This document shows, piece by piece, positions 47,454-57,871 of a stretch of DNA of 64,000 nucleotides. Positions within the stretch are counted from its first letter, which is position 1; the number at the start of each line of letters is the position of its first letter. The DNA comes from Oxytricha trifallax (lineage: Eukaryota; Ciliophora; Spirotrichea; Sporadotrichida; Oxytrichidae), in contig ARYC01016986.1 of NCBI GenBank assembly GCA_000711775.1, positions 279,168 through 343,167 on the forward strand. The letters are read 5' to 3'. A program made the translations under genes and the position numbers. Under the pieces are notes generated by a model. It had not been told where the DNA came from. It ran no database searches and saw only the letters and a program-made list of their open reading frames with translations.

Positions 47454-47807
47454 ATGCCTGAAATAAAACTAAATCTTAATGACAGTTAGAAAATAGAATT
47501 GAACGATCCCTGCTCCTACTCAAGCCTCCCAGTAACTCTCAGTTACTTTAAAGTTTAAACTAGATGCTTGAGATCAAGTGATGAGAGGACTATGATGATT
47601 GACAGAGGTTAAGTTGAACTTTTCCAAAATTAGCATCATTTCTTAGGAATTAAATTTATTCGAATTAGTCGTGTAATTCATATGAATTTGAGGGGTAAAA
47701 TCGAGATTCTCAAAATGACTACTAATTCGATCATAAGTTTCGTTGGAGATTCCCCCTTCACTTCCAGACTATGTGAGAGTATGCTTAGTGATCTCAGACA
47801 CTTATGA
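47454..47807 (+). CDS. Unknown protein, 117 residues, possibly longer
   Basis: ATG at 47454 (MPEIKLNLNDSQKIELND) to TGA 47805-47807, uninterrupted with the ciliate code and natural in composition (PCSYSSLPVTLSYFKVQTRC, SIISFVGDSPFTSRLCESML). After the TGA the same frame goes on with protein-like sequence (EKWECESSRITLGFPENRGW) to about 47905, so the TGA may be a recent nonsense change or a readthrough site. No family recognised. It lies among decayed germline-limited sequence. Confidence 0.5.
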
Positions 47808-47909
47808 GAGAAGTGGGAATGCGAAAGCAGCAGGATTACCCTTGGATTTCCTGAGAATAGAGGGTGGATTTAAGGTCTTAGAAATTTGAGATAATTTGAG
47901 ATTTAATTA

Positions 47910-48735
47910 AGCTTTAATTAAGGATTATATAGATTATAGAGAAAAACAAACAAAGTTTTGACAATTTGATTTTACCAAGTTAGTTTTGTTTTTAAGAACC
48001 CGAGCTGGATATTGCATGTAAGTAGAGCCAGAGTGAAGATTGAATACAGAGATAATGTTTCAGATCAACCACCTCAGACTCCTAAGAAATATTGGCTTCT
48101 AAGAAGGTTTCCTGGTAATTTTAGATTTAGCTGAATAATTATCAAGGGAAAATGCTGATGTTGACTTAGAATAAAAGTAATAATCCTCTTAGGCATTAGT
48201 TCAACCTATATACCAATCACCTTAAATGATACTACCCCTTGCTGTAACTTATACTGTCTATTTATCTTCCATATATCTTCTAATTCTCATAAAGACTAAG
48301 GGATAACTATCTTGGCTTAGATTTAAGGTCTAAAATCTAATAGAGTAATTGCTGTTTGTAAGTATAGAAATAACTTTACTGAATGATTGGTAGTATCGAG
48401 TCTACTGAATATTAATTATTCATCTCAAAGCTAAGTGAAAAATCATTGAAAAGTATAAGACTTTTAATCTATGTAACAAACATCACATCAAGACTTTACA
48501 AATTGTCTTCCAGTTATATTCCATTTATTTCAAATTTTACCTTCAACTTATTGAGTAAGCCTCAAAGAAGTTTTTCATTCAGAAGTTATTTAAAGCCACT
48601 CTTTTATCAAAGCTCTCTACTTGTACTAAGTTGTAGGAAGTTAGTAAGAACTCCTTAAAACTCATTCGTTTTATGATAATAGTAAAGCAACTAAAGTTTG
48701 TATAGAGCTTAATAGTATTGCTAGTCGATAGATTC
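47910..48735. other. No clear gene; two 15-mer sites nearby
   Basis: Open frames exist in several phases but none is convincing. A minus-orientation 15-mer is at 48472-48486. Confidence 0.35.
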
Positions 48736-48739
48736 AACT

Positions 48740-48960
48740 ATGAAGTTTGGTAGCTTTAACTTCCAAAGTTTTAAGACTTCCTACCAAGTTGATTGAGGAG
48801 TTCTATGCTAAGTTCATAGCTTTTAAGCAAGCCTAGGTTGGTTTTTATTCTTAGAAAAAAGAGAAGTGCAATTTTTTAAAGCTAGTGTTGGCAATCTTGG
48901 AATTCTTACTTGAATTAAGTTAACTGAAAGTGATGTTTGTTACATTATACATAATCCATA
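48740..48960 (+). pseudogene. Coding remnant of unknown type
   Basis: One frame reads LVALTSKVLRLPTKLIEEFY then FKQAQVGFYSQKKEKCNFLK, with good protein character, but no start and with breaks upstream. Its end meets the 15-mer at 48930-48944. Confidence 0.3.
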
Positions 48961-49131
48961 TATACTCTATTATAAGAATAATATACTGAGTTGCCGAACC
49001 TTCCTTCTCATTGAAATTTTTACAATACTTCTGTTATTATTTGTATTATAGTTTAAGTGAGGAGCTGCTTGGATAACTATAGTTTATATATTTAGCCTCA
49101 GATTATTTCAATCTTAGAGATAATTTGATAA

Positions 49132-49325
49132 AGTGGAAATCTTCCAAAAGGTAGACTTCTTCCAATACAAAAGTGGACTTCTTCCAGTAGCAAAAGTGGA
49201 CTTCTTCCAGTCCTAAAAGTAGACTTCTTCCAGTCCTAAAAATAGACTTCTTCCAGTTGAAAAAGTGGACTTCTTCCAGAGGAAAAAGTAGACTTCTTCC
49301 AAGTCTAAGGTAGACTTTCTTCCAT
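49132..49325 (+). repeat. 23-bp tandem array, about eight copies
   Basis: Units of GTGGACTTCTTCCAGTCCTAAAA with variation. Single copies recur at 49447-49470 and inside the methyltransferase gene at about 53067-53090. The core TGGAC..CTTCCA matches that of the 18-bp array at 46962. Spacers are not unique sequence, so it is not a CRISPR array. Confidence 0.9.
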
Positions 49326-49329
49326 CCAA

Positions 49330-50680
49330 GCTTCTAACTCTACCTGTGTTTATTCGTTCCTTATTTCAATTGTTAAAATATATATCAGCCCTAGTAAAAG
49401 AATCTCCAAGGTCATGACCGAGCAAAGGCATAGAGGTCTGTCTTTAGGGTTGAGGTAGACTTTTTCCAGTAAGACTATGAAAATTTAAAAATAGCCTTGT
49501 TTAGGCTGAATTTATTTAGGATATTGTCTCCCTATTTATGCTTTCACCTTCAAGCTAATCAAATGTGTGGTTATATAGCCTGCAAGCACTTATAACATAT
49601 TTGGATAACTTAGAACTATTAAAGAACATATTTTGAGGTAGGATCAATGGGAAAATATAAGGCCATTTTCTTCTATTTTTAAGGTCAAAATGGCGGTTAA
49701 GGGCACCCAAACATTTCAAGATGGGTTATATCCACTTCCACCCCCTATCGAGTTCCCTCCTTCTATTTCATCGTTCTATAGTGTATTTGCAACATTTAAG
49801 TTGGGGTGGTAGGGTTTGGAGAGGATTACAAAATAATTTTGTAAAATCATATAAGTCATATTCTATAATCCCTTAGAGATAGTATAGCCACTTTCAAACT
49901 TGGAATTGAAAATAAATCCACTCACCCCTCTAAATCCGCGGTTCCTTAACTTTAAAACCCACTTATTGTATGTTTATGTAATGAGGCTTGGATTTAGACG
50001 ATTAGGAGTGGTTAGGGAAAGATCTAAGACCCAAGGTTGGACCTCATGGTGCATCCGAGGGAAATGAGGAGGGTCTCTGGAAAGTGTCCTCAGATCAGAA
50101 ATTGGGTATACCGACCTACCGATCTGAAAGTTGAAAATCTAAAGTTGCAAATGCCAACTAATTCACAAATTCCAAGACCTTCCTTGCTGAATATTTGATA
50201 GGGCAATTATTAGGAGATACCGATAAGTGAATCATATATTAAGGGGTTATAACGAGAGTGACTGGGTTTGAGCAACGAGAGTGGTTGGGTTAGAATGATG
50301 TTTATGAGTATATAAGAGATCTAAGTATAAATTATTTATAGTTAATTATATAAAATCTGAATTCAAAATATAAACAAGTGGCTATTACTTACTTGTATGT
50401 GATTTCCTTTAAAATTTATCTACTTAAACTAAATGATTCACAATCATCCTTATAAGTATCGAAAGTGACTAACGAAGACTATAATGTGTTATGACATCTA
50501 CCCAGAACAACTTTAAAATGGCAGTCTGACTTACCTTATTTTTTATAGTAATAAGTTAAAAATATTAAATTAAATTTACAAATTCAATATATGTTAATCT
50601 GCTCGTAAGTATAATAATGATTCCTTGGCAATAGTATATTTGCTTACCTCTCATTAGTCCTCATTCCTAAGAAGAATATT
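49330..50680. other. Less AT-rich stretch without a recognised gene
   Basis: GC content rises (for example 49680-50130) but reading frames are short in all phases. No RNA gene recognised. Confidence 0.35.
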
Positions 50681-50683
50681 ACC

Positions 50684-50731
<48 letters not shown>
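50684..50731 (+). repeat. TAA/ATA trinucleotide microsatellite
   Basis: About 16 units of ATA in a row. Confidence 0.95.
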
Positions 50732-50732
<1 letters not shown>

Positions 50733-50769
50733 TAATGTTAAGATATTAGTAGAAACAAGCCAGTGATTA

Positions 50770-52282
50770 GAGCAGTGGCAAACTCTCGAAGCAAGGATTT
50801 ATTATAATTGCTTTAGATATGCGAAGTCCAAAAGCCAGTTCGATTTGCTTCCTTGTGATCTTTGTGGATAATGAGCTAAGCGCACAACTGCATTGCATTA
50901 AAAGCGAAAGCATCAACCAATTATGATTGAAGAAGCTACTGTTGATATAATTGTTACTCAAACTGCTATTCCTGCTTCTCCTTCAAAAATAAATATCCAA
51001 GTAAACAATCAGGAATTGGAAGCTAAAAGAATTCAAGACAAACCTACTAAATAAGTTTAACCAATTGATTTCACTAGCGTTGACCTAGCTTATGATTTAT
51101 TTAACTACCCTGAACCTTAAGTCAACTTATTGAAGTACTATTTCAAAGTAAGAGAGCACTGGGATCTAAAGTCTTCCCTCACTCCATTCACTCAATAGGA
51201 TATTCCAAACCAATCAGTAAGTTATAAAATTTAAGCAAAATGTAGGTGAGCTTAATGAAAGCAGTGGATGTATTGGAAGACACTGCAGATGGTGAGATTG
51301 AACGAAAGATCTACATCGAGTTTATGCTACTGCCTGAACAACTGAGAGAACTCAAAGACTTGCTCTATAATACAACCTTCCTTTCATTACTAAATAAGCG
51401 TTATGGCGAGATCGCCGATGGTAAGATTTATTATATATCTCAGCTTATCTATAGAGAGAATGCCTAAGCAAGTACTCAAGATTTTCAATCCCTTAAAGGC
51501 AACTGTATTTTAAAGCTATTTAAATGGGAAGCTCCGCAAGAGTCTATCTAAAATTTTCTAGGCATTCATCAACGAATACAACAGTGATGTGGTTGAACAG
51601 CTTTCCTATTTTAAAGTCTTAAAAGGAATCCACCTTGACTTATTTGAGTTCTTTAAAGTTGAAAGATTCTAAGTTGTCGATTTTAATACCTCTATCGTCT
51701 GGAGGCCTGGTAAATTCAAGTAGCGTACTCACAAGGACAACAAACCATAAAAGTCCTTCAAGACATCATATACAGTCAGCTAGAGCTTTAATATCTCAAG
51801 GTCTGCGTGTTGCCATGATACTTTAATCACTTGCCAATTTCTTTGTTAATATTCCACACAGACCTCATACTTCAAGATTCGCTTGTCTAAATATCTTACT
51901 TGATAAATGGTTGCAGGAAAACAAAGCTGTAAGGAGTGCTGGTTCCAAGTGCTCTAAGGGCTCAAGACTGTTAAATATTGCGAGATAGCTAGAAGATCAG
52001 CTCTGGATTTTGCTGGACCCGAATGCCAAAGTCGTCAAAAGTGACAATGCTGACAAACTAGGAAGAGAAGTATACCATGACATTGAGGATAGGAAGACAT
52101 ATCAACCCAAGTTGAAGCCCAGACTTCAGAAGCAATTGGACAAGGCTAGGAAGACTCTTAACCTACCCAATATGAGTGAGCGCAATAAATGCAACCCCAA
52201 AACAACTTTCTATATCAAGAAAGGCTTTTAAGATCTTTGGGTGTATGATTGCAATTGCAAAATCCACAAGCTTCAAATATGA
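50770..52282 (+). pseudogene. Decayed C2H2 zinc-finger gene
   Basis: A finger is readable near the start (CDLCGQ, then an in-frame TGA at 50872-50874, then AKRTTALHQKRKH). The following frame from ATG 50923 (MIEEATVDIIVTQ) holds FTSVDLAYDLFNYPEPQ and, after a 29-nt intron at 51217-51245, KAVDVLEDTADGEIERKIYI. A one-base shift at about 51560 leads to AFINEYNSDVVEQLSYFKVL and RFQVVDFNTSIVWRPGKFK. Another shift leads to a Lys-rich C-terminus (RKTLNLPNMSERNKCNP) ending at TGA 52280-52282. The middle has no family match I know. Likely transposon-borne, since zinc-finger effectors are common in these elements. Confidence 0.6.
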
Positions 52283-52770
52283 GAACAGGTTGCTATATAT
52301 CTTGATTACTAGATATGAAGAACCTCACAAGCTTCCCATTTGAAAAAAATCTAAACTAAAAAGATTGATTTCCCCTAATCCATTCACTAACCACTGTCTC
52401 TTTTATTCTTAGAATGTTAATTAATGTCTTTCGTATATTAATAGTTAATTTTAAGGTTTGATATAGCTCTAGAATCTCCATATCTATATTCTGCTTCCTT
52501 TATATTAACTATTACCATTAATAATTATCATACCCTTAGTGGAGATTTTTCTACTATTATTTCGTAGGCGATTTGTACTATACCAATATCTTTCATGGCA
52601 TTATTAAGTATATATTCTCGCTCATCAATGATTGAGCTTTACGCTAATGCTGATATATGTGATAAACTTTCATTGATAAATTTTATAAGATCCCTTTCTA
52701 TTAATGCTTTGAAGGGTATATGTTTGTAATTATATTTCAATAGAGTTTTAACTTTACCCGCTTATTTAAA
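52283..52770. other. Intergenic stretch, nothing recognised
   Basis: AT-rich spacer between two zinc-finger genes in the same direction; probably includes the promoter of the downstream gene. Confidence 0.4.
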
Positions 52771-54350
52771 ATGGTAAAAATTAAGGGAAACAAATCTTAA
52801 TAAGCCATCATAAACAAACCTAAACCCTTTTCCAAACGATGCCCTATAGCAGGATGCGATAAACTCTATGAGGTCAAGTCGAGCTTTTATAAACACCTTA
52901 ATTCCCATGCCAAATCAGATGGAATAAACTGGCAATCTAATTTCAAAGAAGTAATCTGCTAAGAATGCGGCAAGTATTTTAGCTCTTTAGATAGTATGAG
53001 AAAGCATTAGTGCAAAGTTTAAAATATTATAGAAAAGACTAAAGCTATAGAGAAATTTCTTTAGAGAAAGTAGACTTCTTCCAAGTCTACAATTCAGTCT
53101 TGTAAAGTAAAAAGTAAGTAAATTACTTACCAGTTTGATTTTATATGAGGTTTGAGAAAGAATCAAGATGATGAGAATGAAGAAGAAGAAAAAGAAGTTA
53201 TCACAACTAATTTATCAAAAAGTTCCTTTTCACATTTTCGTTATCAGACGGTGAGCGAGTTATCAAGTGAGAAAGTTATTATAGGAAAATCTTTCCTTCA
53301 TTAAGAGTTGACTTAAAAACCTGAAAACTAGATTTCTCCTAAGGAAATATTAAAATAAGGATTGCCTCCTATTATATAACTTGGGACTATCAGTCAATTG
53401 TCTTAAAAATGAAAGCTATCAAGGTGATTCTATTCAAAGTCCTTCATTGATATCGGATATGCAATAGTCATAAGCTTTGGAATAACAAATTTCCTAAACA
53501 ACTCAGCAACAACATTTACTTAAACGAGCAGAGGAAAGTTCTCATAACTAAATTGGCTTCTAAAGTCTTTCGAAGAAGCTATAAATTGATTCAAATTCAA
53601 GAGGGTTAATAAGATTAAATTAAGCAGAGTTTATTCCTGTCAAGCAAAATATTGATTAGACAAATTAAATTCCAAATCCATCACTAATGGGGTCTGTTAA
53701 CCCATTCCTCAACTTAAATTTTGGCAACTAGATTATTCATCCTTTTACTTTTAAGTCTTTGCCAATGTCTAATGCCAAGCAATATTATCAAACACCCTTT
53801 CCTAATTAAAAGGATATTATCTAATCATAAAAGTATCAAGCACTTTCAGCTGTAAGTTATTGGCATTAATAATAACGACCGCCTAACACTAATCCTCACC
53901 TTCCAATTAATGCACTTAATGTAAAGAAGCAACCGATAATTCTTTTATAGATGAAGGATTCATAAAAGCAAATACTTGAATAATAAGGTACAATTGATGA
54001 TACTCAATGAAAACTTATAGTCAAAGAGTTAAGTAAAATCTTAAATGAAATCTTAACAAATATTAAAAGAGAATCTAACTATTAATGGGGAGATATTAGT
54101 GAGGTCAAACTCAAAGAGTAAGGAACGTCACTTATTCATGATCATATCACAAGGTCAAAGTACTAACTTGATATGCCAAAAGAACTGAAAGAGAGTACGG
54201 CTTAAATTGGATATGGAGAAATCACTTATGGCAGCCTGGAGAAAATTATCTTATCCTTCAAAAAGTGTGGCTTCTCAAATCAATCAGTGTTTATGGATAT
54301 TGGTTCTGGTTTTGGACAAGTTAACTTCTAGGTGGCATTTCTTCATTATT
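52771..54350 (+). pseudogene. C2H2 zinc-finger plus DOT1-like methyltransferase gene, cut off by a transposon end
   Basis: Start MVKIKGNKSQQAIINKPKPF. Two C2H2 fingers follow (CPIAGCDKLYEVKSSFYKHL..H; CQECGKYFSSLDSMRKH), an intron at 53114-53149 (36 nt), an acidic and then Gln/Ser/Pro-rich linker with a one-base shift at about 53408, and an in-frame TGA at 54008-54010. The C-terminus has IGYGEITYGSLEKIILSF and FMDIGSGFGQVNFQVAFLHY. YGE plus D-x-GSG-x-GQ is the S-adenosylmethionine-binding signature of DOT1-type histone H3K79 methyltransferases. The frame then runs into the repeat starting at 54351, so the rest of the enzyme domain is missing. DOT1 call: fairly confident; activity doubtful. 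Confidence 0.7.
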
Positions 54351-55010
54351 GCTAAAATAGAATTGAATCAGGAAATTGTGAAAATAAAATTAAAATTAAA
54401 TAAATAATATAATTAGACCAATGGAAAAATGCGTAAACCCCAAATCCCCTCAATTTCAAAACCCCTGTTTTTTTGTTTCCATGTGTCAGTATTTTTTTAA
54501 TAGTTGGTCAAAAAATTTAGGGGGCTGGTCAAAATTATCCATGCATTTGTAAAAATTCATGCATCTCAATATTGGGGGTCTGTATAATTAGGGAAGTTGG
54601 GACATTTGCGAAATTAGCGATTTCAGAGATTTGCGTAGTTTAGAGCAAAATAGGGACTTTTTCATAAAAACCTCTCTCATTTACCGAAAAGGGGCTTGAA
54701 AGTAGGGTAACTCCATTAAAGTTTGGAAGTTTTGCCGAAATATAGCATTCAGGCATGATTGCGATAATATAAAGGCAAATGCAACTAAGTAGAATCGCGA
54801 AGGAAGTGGCCATTTTAAGAGTGCAAATGTGAAATAGAAGCAGTATTTAAGAATCGAGTGTTGTAAAGAGTGAATTAGGACATTTTTAAGTAAAATATAA
54901 ATAGTGTTATTAATTATAATAATCTGCGATGAATTTAAAACTGACATGCCAGGGGAAATTGTAAAGGGAAACAGGTTTTATACACTACTTCAGCTATGAA
55001 ACAAACATCA
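54351..55010. repeat. Dispersed repeat, copy B (end of the large transposon)
   Basis: Matches 40581-41230. Begins TGCTAAAATAGAATTG. Non-coding region downstream of the transposase gene, with C-runs resembling degraded C4A4 (AAACCCCAAATCCCC). Ends in a partial 15-mer that overlaps the transposase stop codon. Confidence 0.75.
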
Positions 55011-57765
55011 TCACACAAAACCGAACCGAAGAGTGTGAATCCACTTCTTGATACTGAATGCCCACATCCCCTGGATGTCTTCTTTTCTTAAATTCTGAAC
55101 GATTTCCGCAACCCTCTTCACCAATTGCTGCCTAAAAGTGTAAAGCCCATTAAAACTTACTTGTTCTGAATAGTGTCCATCTTCATCTCCTTCTTTGTAA
55201 AGGAGAATAACTGCTCAATTGGATTGAGCCAAGGCGAGTATTCGGCGTTGAAGAGCACATTCACTTTGAACTTTCTGGCTGTGGCTAACATCTCTGAATA
55301 TTTATGAATGACTGCGTTGTCCATCAGCAGGACCACTTTCTTAGAGTGTAGTTCTTTGTCAGTTCTTACACTGCGTAAGGTATGGTAGATAAAGTTTTCA
55401 AAGAGAACTGAGTCAAAAGCTCCTTCTATCACTTGACTGGAGATAATTCTATCCTAGGAAATCGCAGCAATATAAGACATTGAGAATTGCTATCTCTTAG
55501 CTGAGCTTTTCTTAATTGACAACTCTCTCACTTTCATCCCATAGTGTCCCAGGTTCTGCTTCATCTCACTCTAGTATTCCTTAATGCTTTTCAAGTGAGG
55601 GTCTATAAATAGCTGGGGCCAAAGCTTTTAGTAAGAGCCCCTTTCACTCTGCAAGTTTCCCTGCTCTGACCCAGGGTTCGATGAGTCTTTTTGGAAGCTA
55701 CTTGAGAGTTTTAATTTCCTAGGAGTGACCGCAAACCGACTTTCCAACTTGGTTTCGGCACCTAGGTCAACAGACTTCTTCCTCGAAGATTCCAGTTTTA
55801 GTTTTGATATTTTATCGAGAATAGGAGTTAAACCACTCTTCACTTTTGAAGCTGAATTGTCTTCAGACACCACTGATTTCACTGAACTATTTATGCGGAA
55901 ACTCTGAAAAGTTTTAGTCAAGCTGAATTTCTAGTTGGAGGTCTCAGGGACCTCTAATATCGGGGAGAGGTCCTTTGTAAATGCAAGCCGAGTTTTCATT
56001 GAAGGGGTCTGAAGTTGCTTTTTTTATGGTTTCAGTTATGGATTTCCCTAAAAGTATTATGCATTAATAATTACCTTAGTATTTTCAATGGTTTTCTAAC
56101 TATAATTACTGGTTTTCGATGACTACTTTGACCCCCTTAGAACTTTCGCTCCATGAATTTAGATTGGAGTGCTGACAATATTCTTTGGTGTCTAGGATAT
56201 TTCTTAAACCCCTATCCTACCTTAGGTCCTATAAAGCATTTCATTGCAAAATTGCTAATTGCTTACGAAATTGACTTAGCCACACCGAATTTTCCACTTT
56301 TAATATTTCCAACCTTTTAATTACAATATTTAGAAAACCATAAGTCAAATGAATTTGAAACCTTCTCTAATTATTCCCCAACATTTTCAATTTTTTCCAG
56401 GTGGAAGCTCTCTGAGAATTTTGAAGTTGAAGAATCAGAACTTTGATTCATTTTGAGGAGCATTTTTCCATACAAAAGTCTGTCATCGCTAGCGAGGATC
56501 ATGCTATCATTTTGCAACCTTTTTTATCGCTTCTGTAAATTTGCAGAATCTCGATGCATATCTTTAATGTTGAAGCTCCATTACTTTGAGGGCATCGAGT
56601 CCGATCGGAAGTTGCTCTCATCAACTGAAATGATAACTGCATCCTCATATAAGAACTGAGCCAACAACCTGCTAATCCAGAGCCTCTTCTCATTGAAGTT
56701 CGGGTCTCTATACTTTGTATTAGCAGCCTGAGTTTTCCCATATCTTAGATGGAACTTATCTCACAGAATCTTTTGAAGAGTGGTAACGCAAGGCACCTTA
56801 AGTAGCTTACACTCTGGCTTTGTTTGAGCCAGGTTTAATAAATAATTATGAAGCTTCTATCCTGTAACTTCGTAAATTCCGTTCTGTTCTAGGTAGGCCT
56901 GGATAGAATCAAGCAAGAGCTAGTTCCCACAAACCCCTTTTCTACCCACTTTCTTTTGTGGTTCAGGATCAAGAATCTTATGCTTGACCTCGTACTTAAA
57001 CTTTTCGATAGTCTTATATACAACATCCACATCCATCCTCAATTTCTTAGCCACTTGACGAGGCTTTAATTGTTCGTTATAGTATAGATTTATAACCTCT
57101 AATTTCTTACATGCGAGCTTAGCTTCTCTTTTCTTCAAAAAAGGATTGCTACTTAACTTCTAGGATTTGCCTTTTTATTTAATTGTCTCGTTGAGAGCAT
57201 CTATTAAATTTTGACTCCCTCTAAGAGCTCCTCGTTACTAATCAACTTTACATCCTCCTGTAATATTTTTGCTTGTGTCGCTTTCTTAATTATTCATAAC
57301 TGGTTTATTCCTGATTCTGGCAAGTCGAAAACTTTGAAGGTAAGCTTCAAGGAATTTGCAAAGCTCCTCATCATTTTATATGTAACAAACATCAACATTG
57401 CTAGCTAAATATTCTTGAATTTTTTCTTAAGGAAGTTTTATGATTGCTCCACCTGTAAGCTTCTAGATTTGTACAGGGACTTCACCACTGTTTAGCAGTT
57501 ATCCAGAATTGTATTTGAACTTTGTTGACTAAATAACGTTTGGGAATAATTTACCAAGCACGACAGGAGTCCATTTAACAATAGATTTCTCTTAAGCCTT
57601 AACTTTGCTTGGTTTAATTACAGATAAGGCATTAGAAATAAGAAAATCATCGCTTAATATCGACTGCTATGAGCAAGAAATTTCTGATTAAGATCCATTC
57701 TTAGACTCTTCGTTAGGGTGTGAGTTTATACCTGCATTCTAGTTATCTGTTTTTTAGATCTTCAT
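55011..57765 (-). CDS. DD34E transposase with a very large insertion in the catalytic core
   Basis: Proposed ATG 57765-57763 (MKIQKTDNQNAGINSH), stop TGA 55013-55011. Order: N-terminal region of about 210 residues, helix-turn-helix (LKPRQVAKKLRMDVDVVYKT), first catalytic Asp in IISVDESNFRSDSM at about residue 380, then roughly 300 Ser/Lys/Gln-rich residues, then the rest of the core (IAAISQDRIISSQVIEGAFD), second Asp in VVLLMDNAVIHKY and Glu in YSPWLNPIEQ 34 residues later. A 29-nt intron (55132-55160) restores the C-terminus, and a second gap of 53 or 62 nt ending at 56048 is needed in the insertion. An in-frame TGA at 56761-56763 (KIL*DKFHLRY) breaks it. Tc1/IS630 superfamily, a family other than TBE. 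Possibly once active. Confidence 0.85.
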
Positions 57766-57871
57766 TTATTACTAGGTATAATTTTACAGATGAAGCTTGA
57801 TCAAATTAATTATATTATAATATCATTAAGAATATAAATAGATATCTTTAGTATTTTAATTATAAATTAAA
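57766..57871. promoter_or_regulatory. Divergent intergenic region
   Basis: 106 bp of AT-rich sequence separate the ATGs of the minus-strand transposase and the plus-strand large gene. Any promoter here must serve both directions. TATA-like sequences are abundant and not diagnostic. Confidence 0.55.

Noticed and set aside
46962..49325. Possible CRISPR array
   Set aside because: Units are contiguous with no unique spacers, and the host is a eukaryote.
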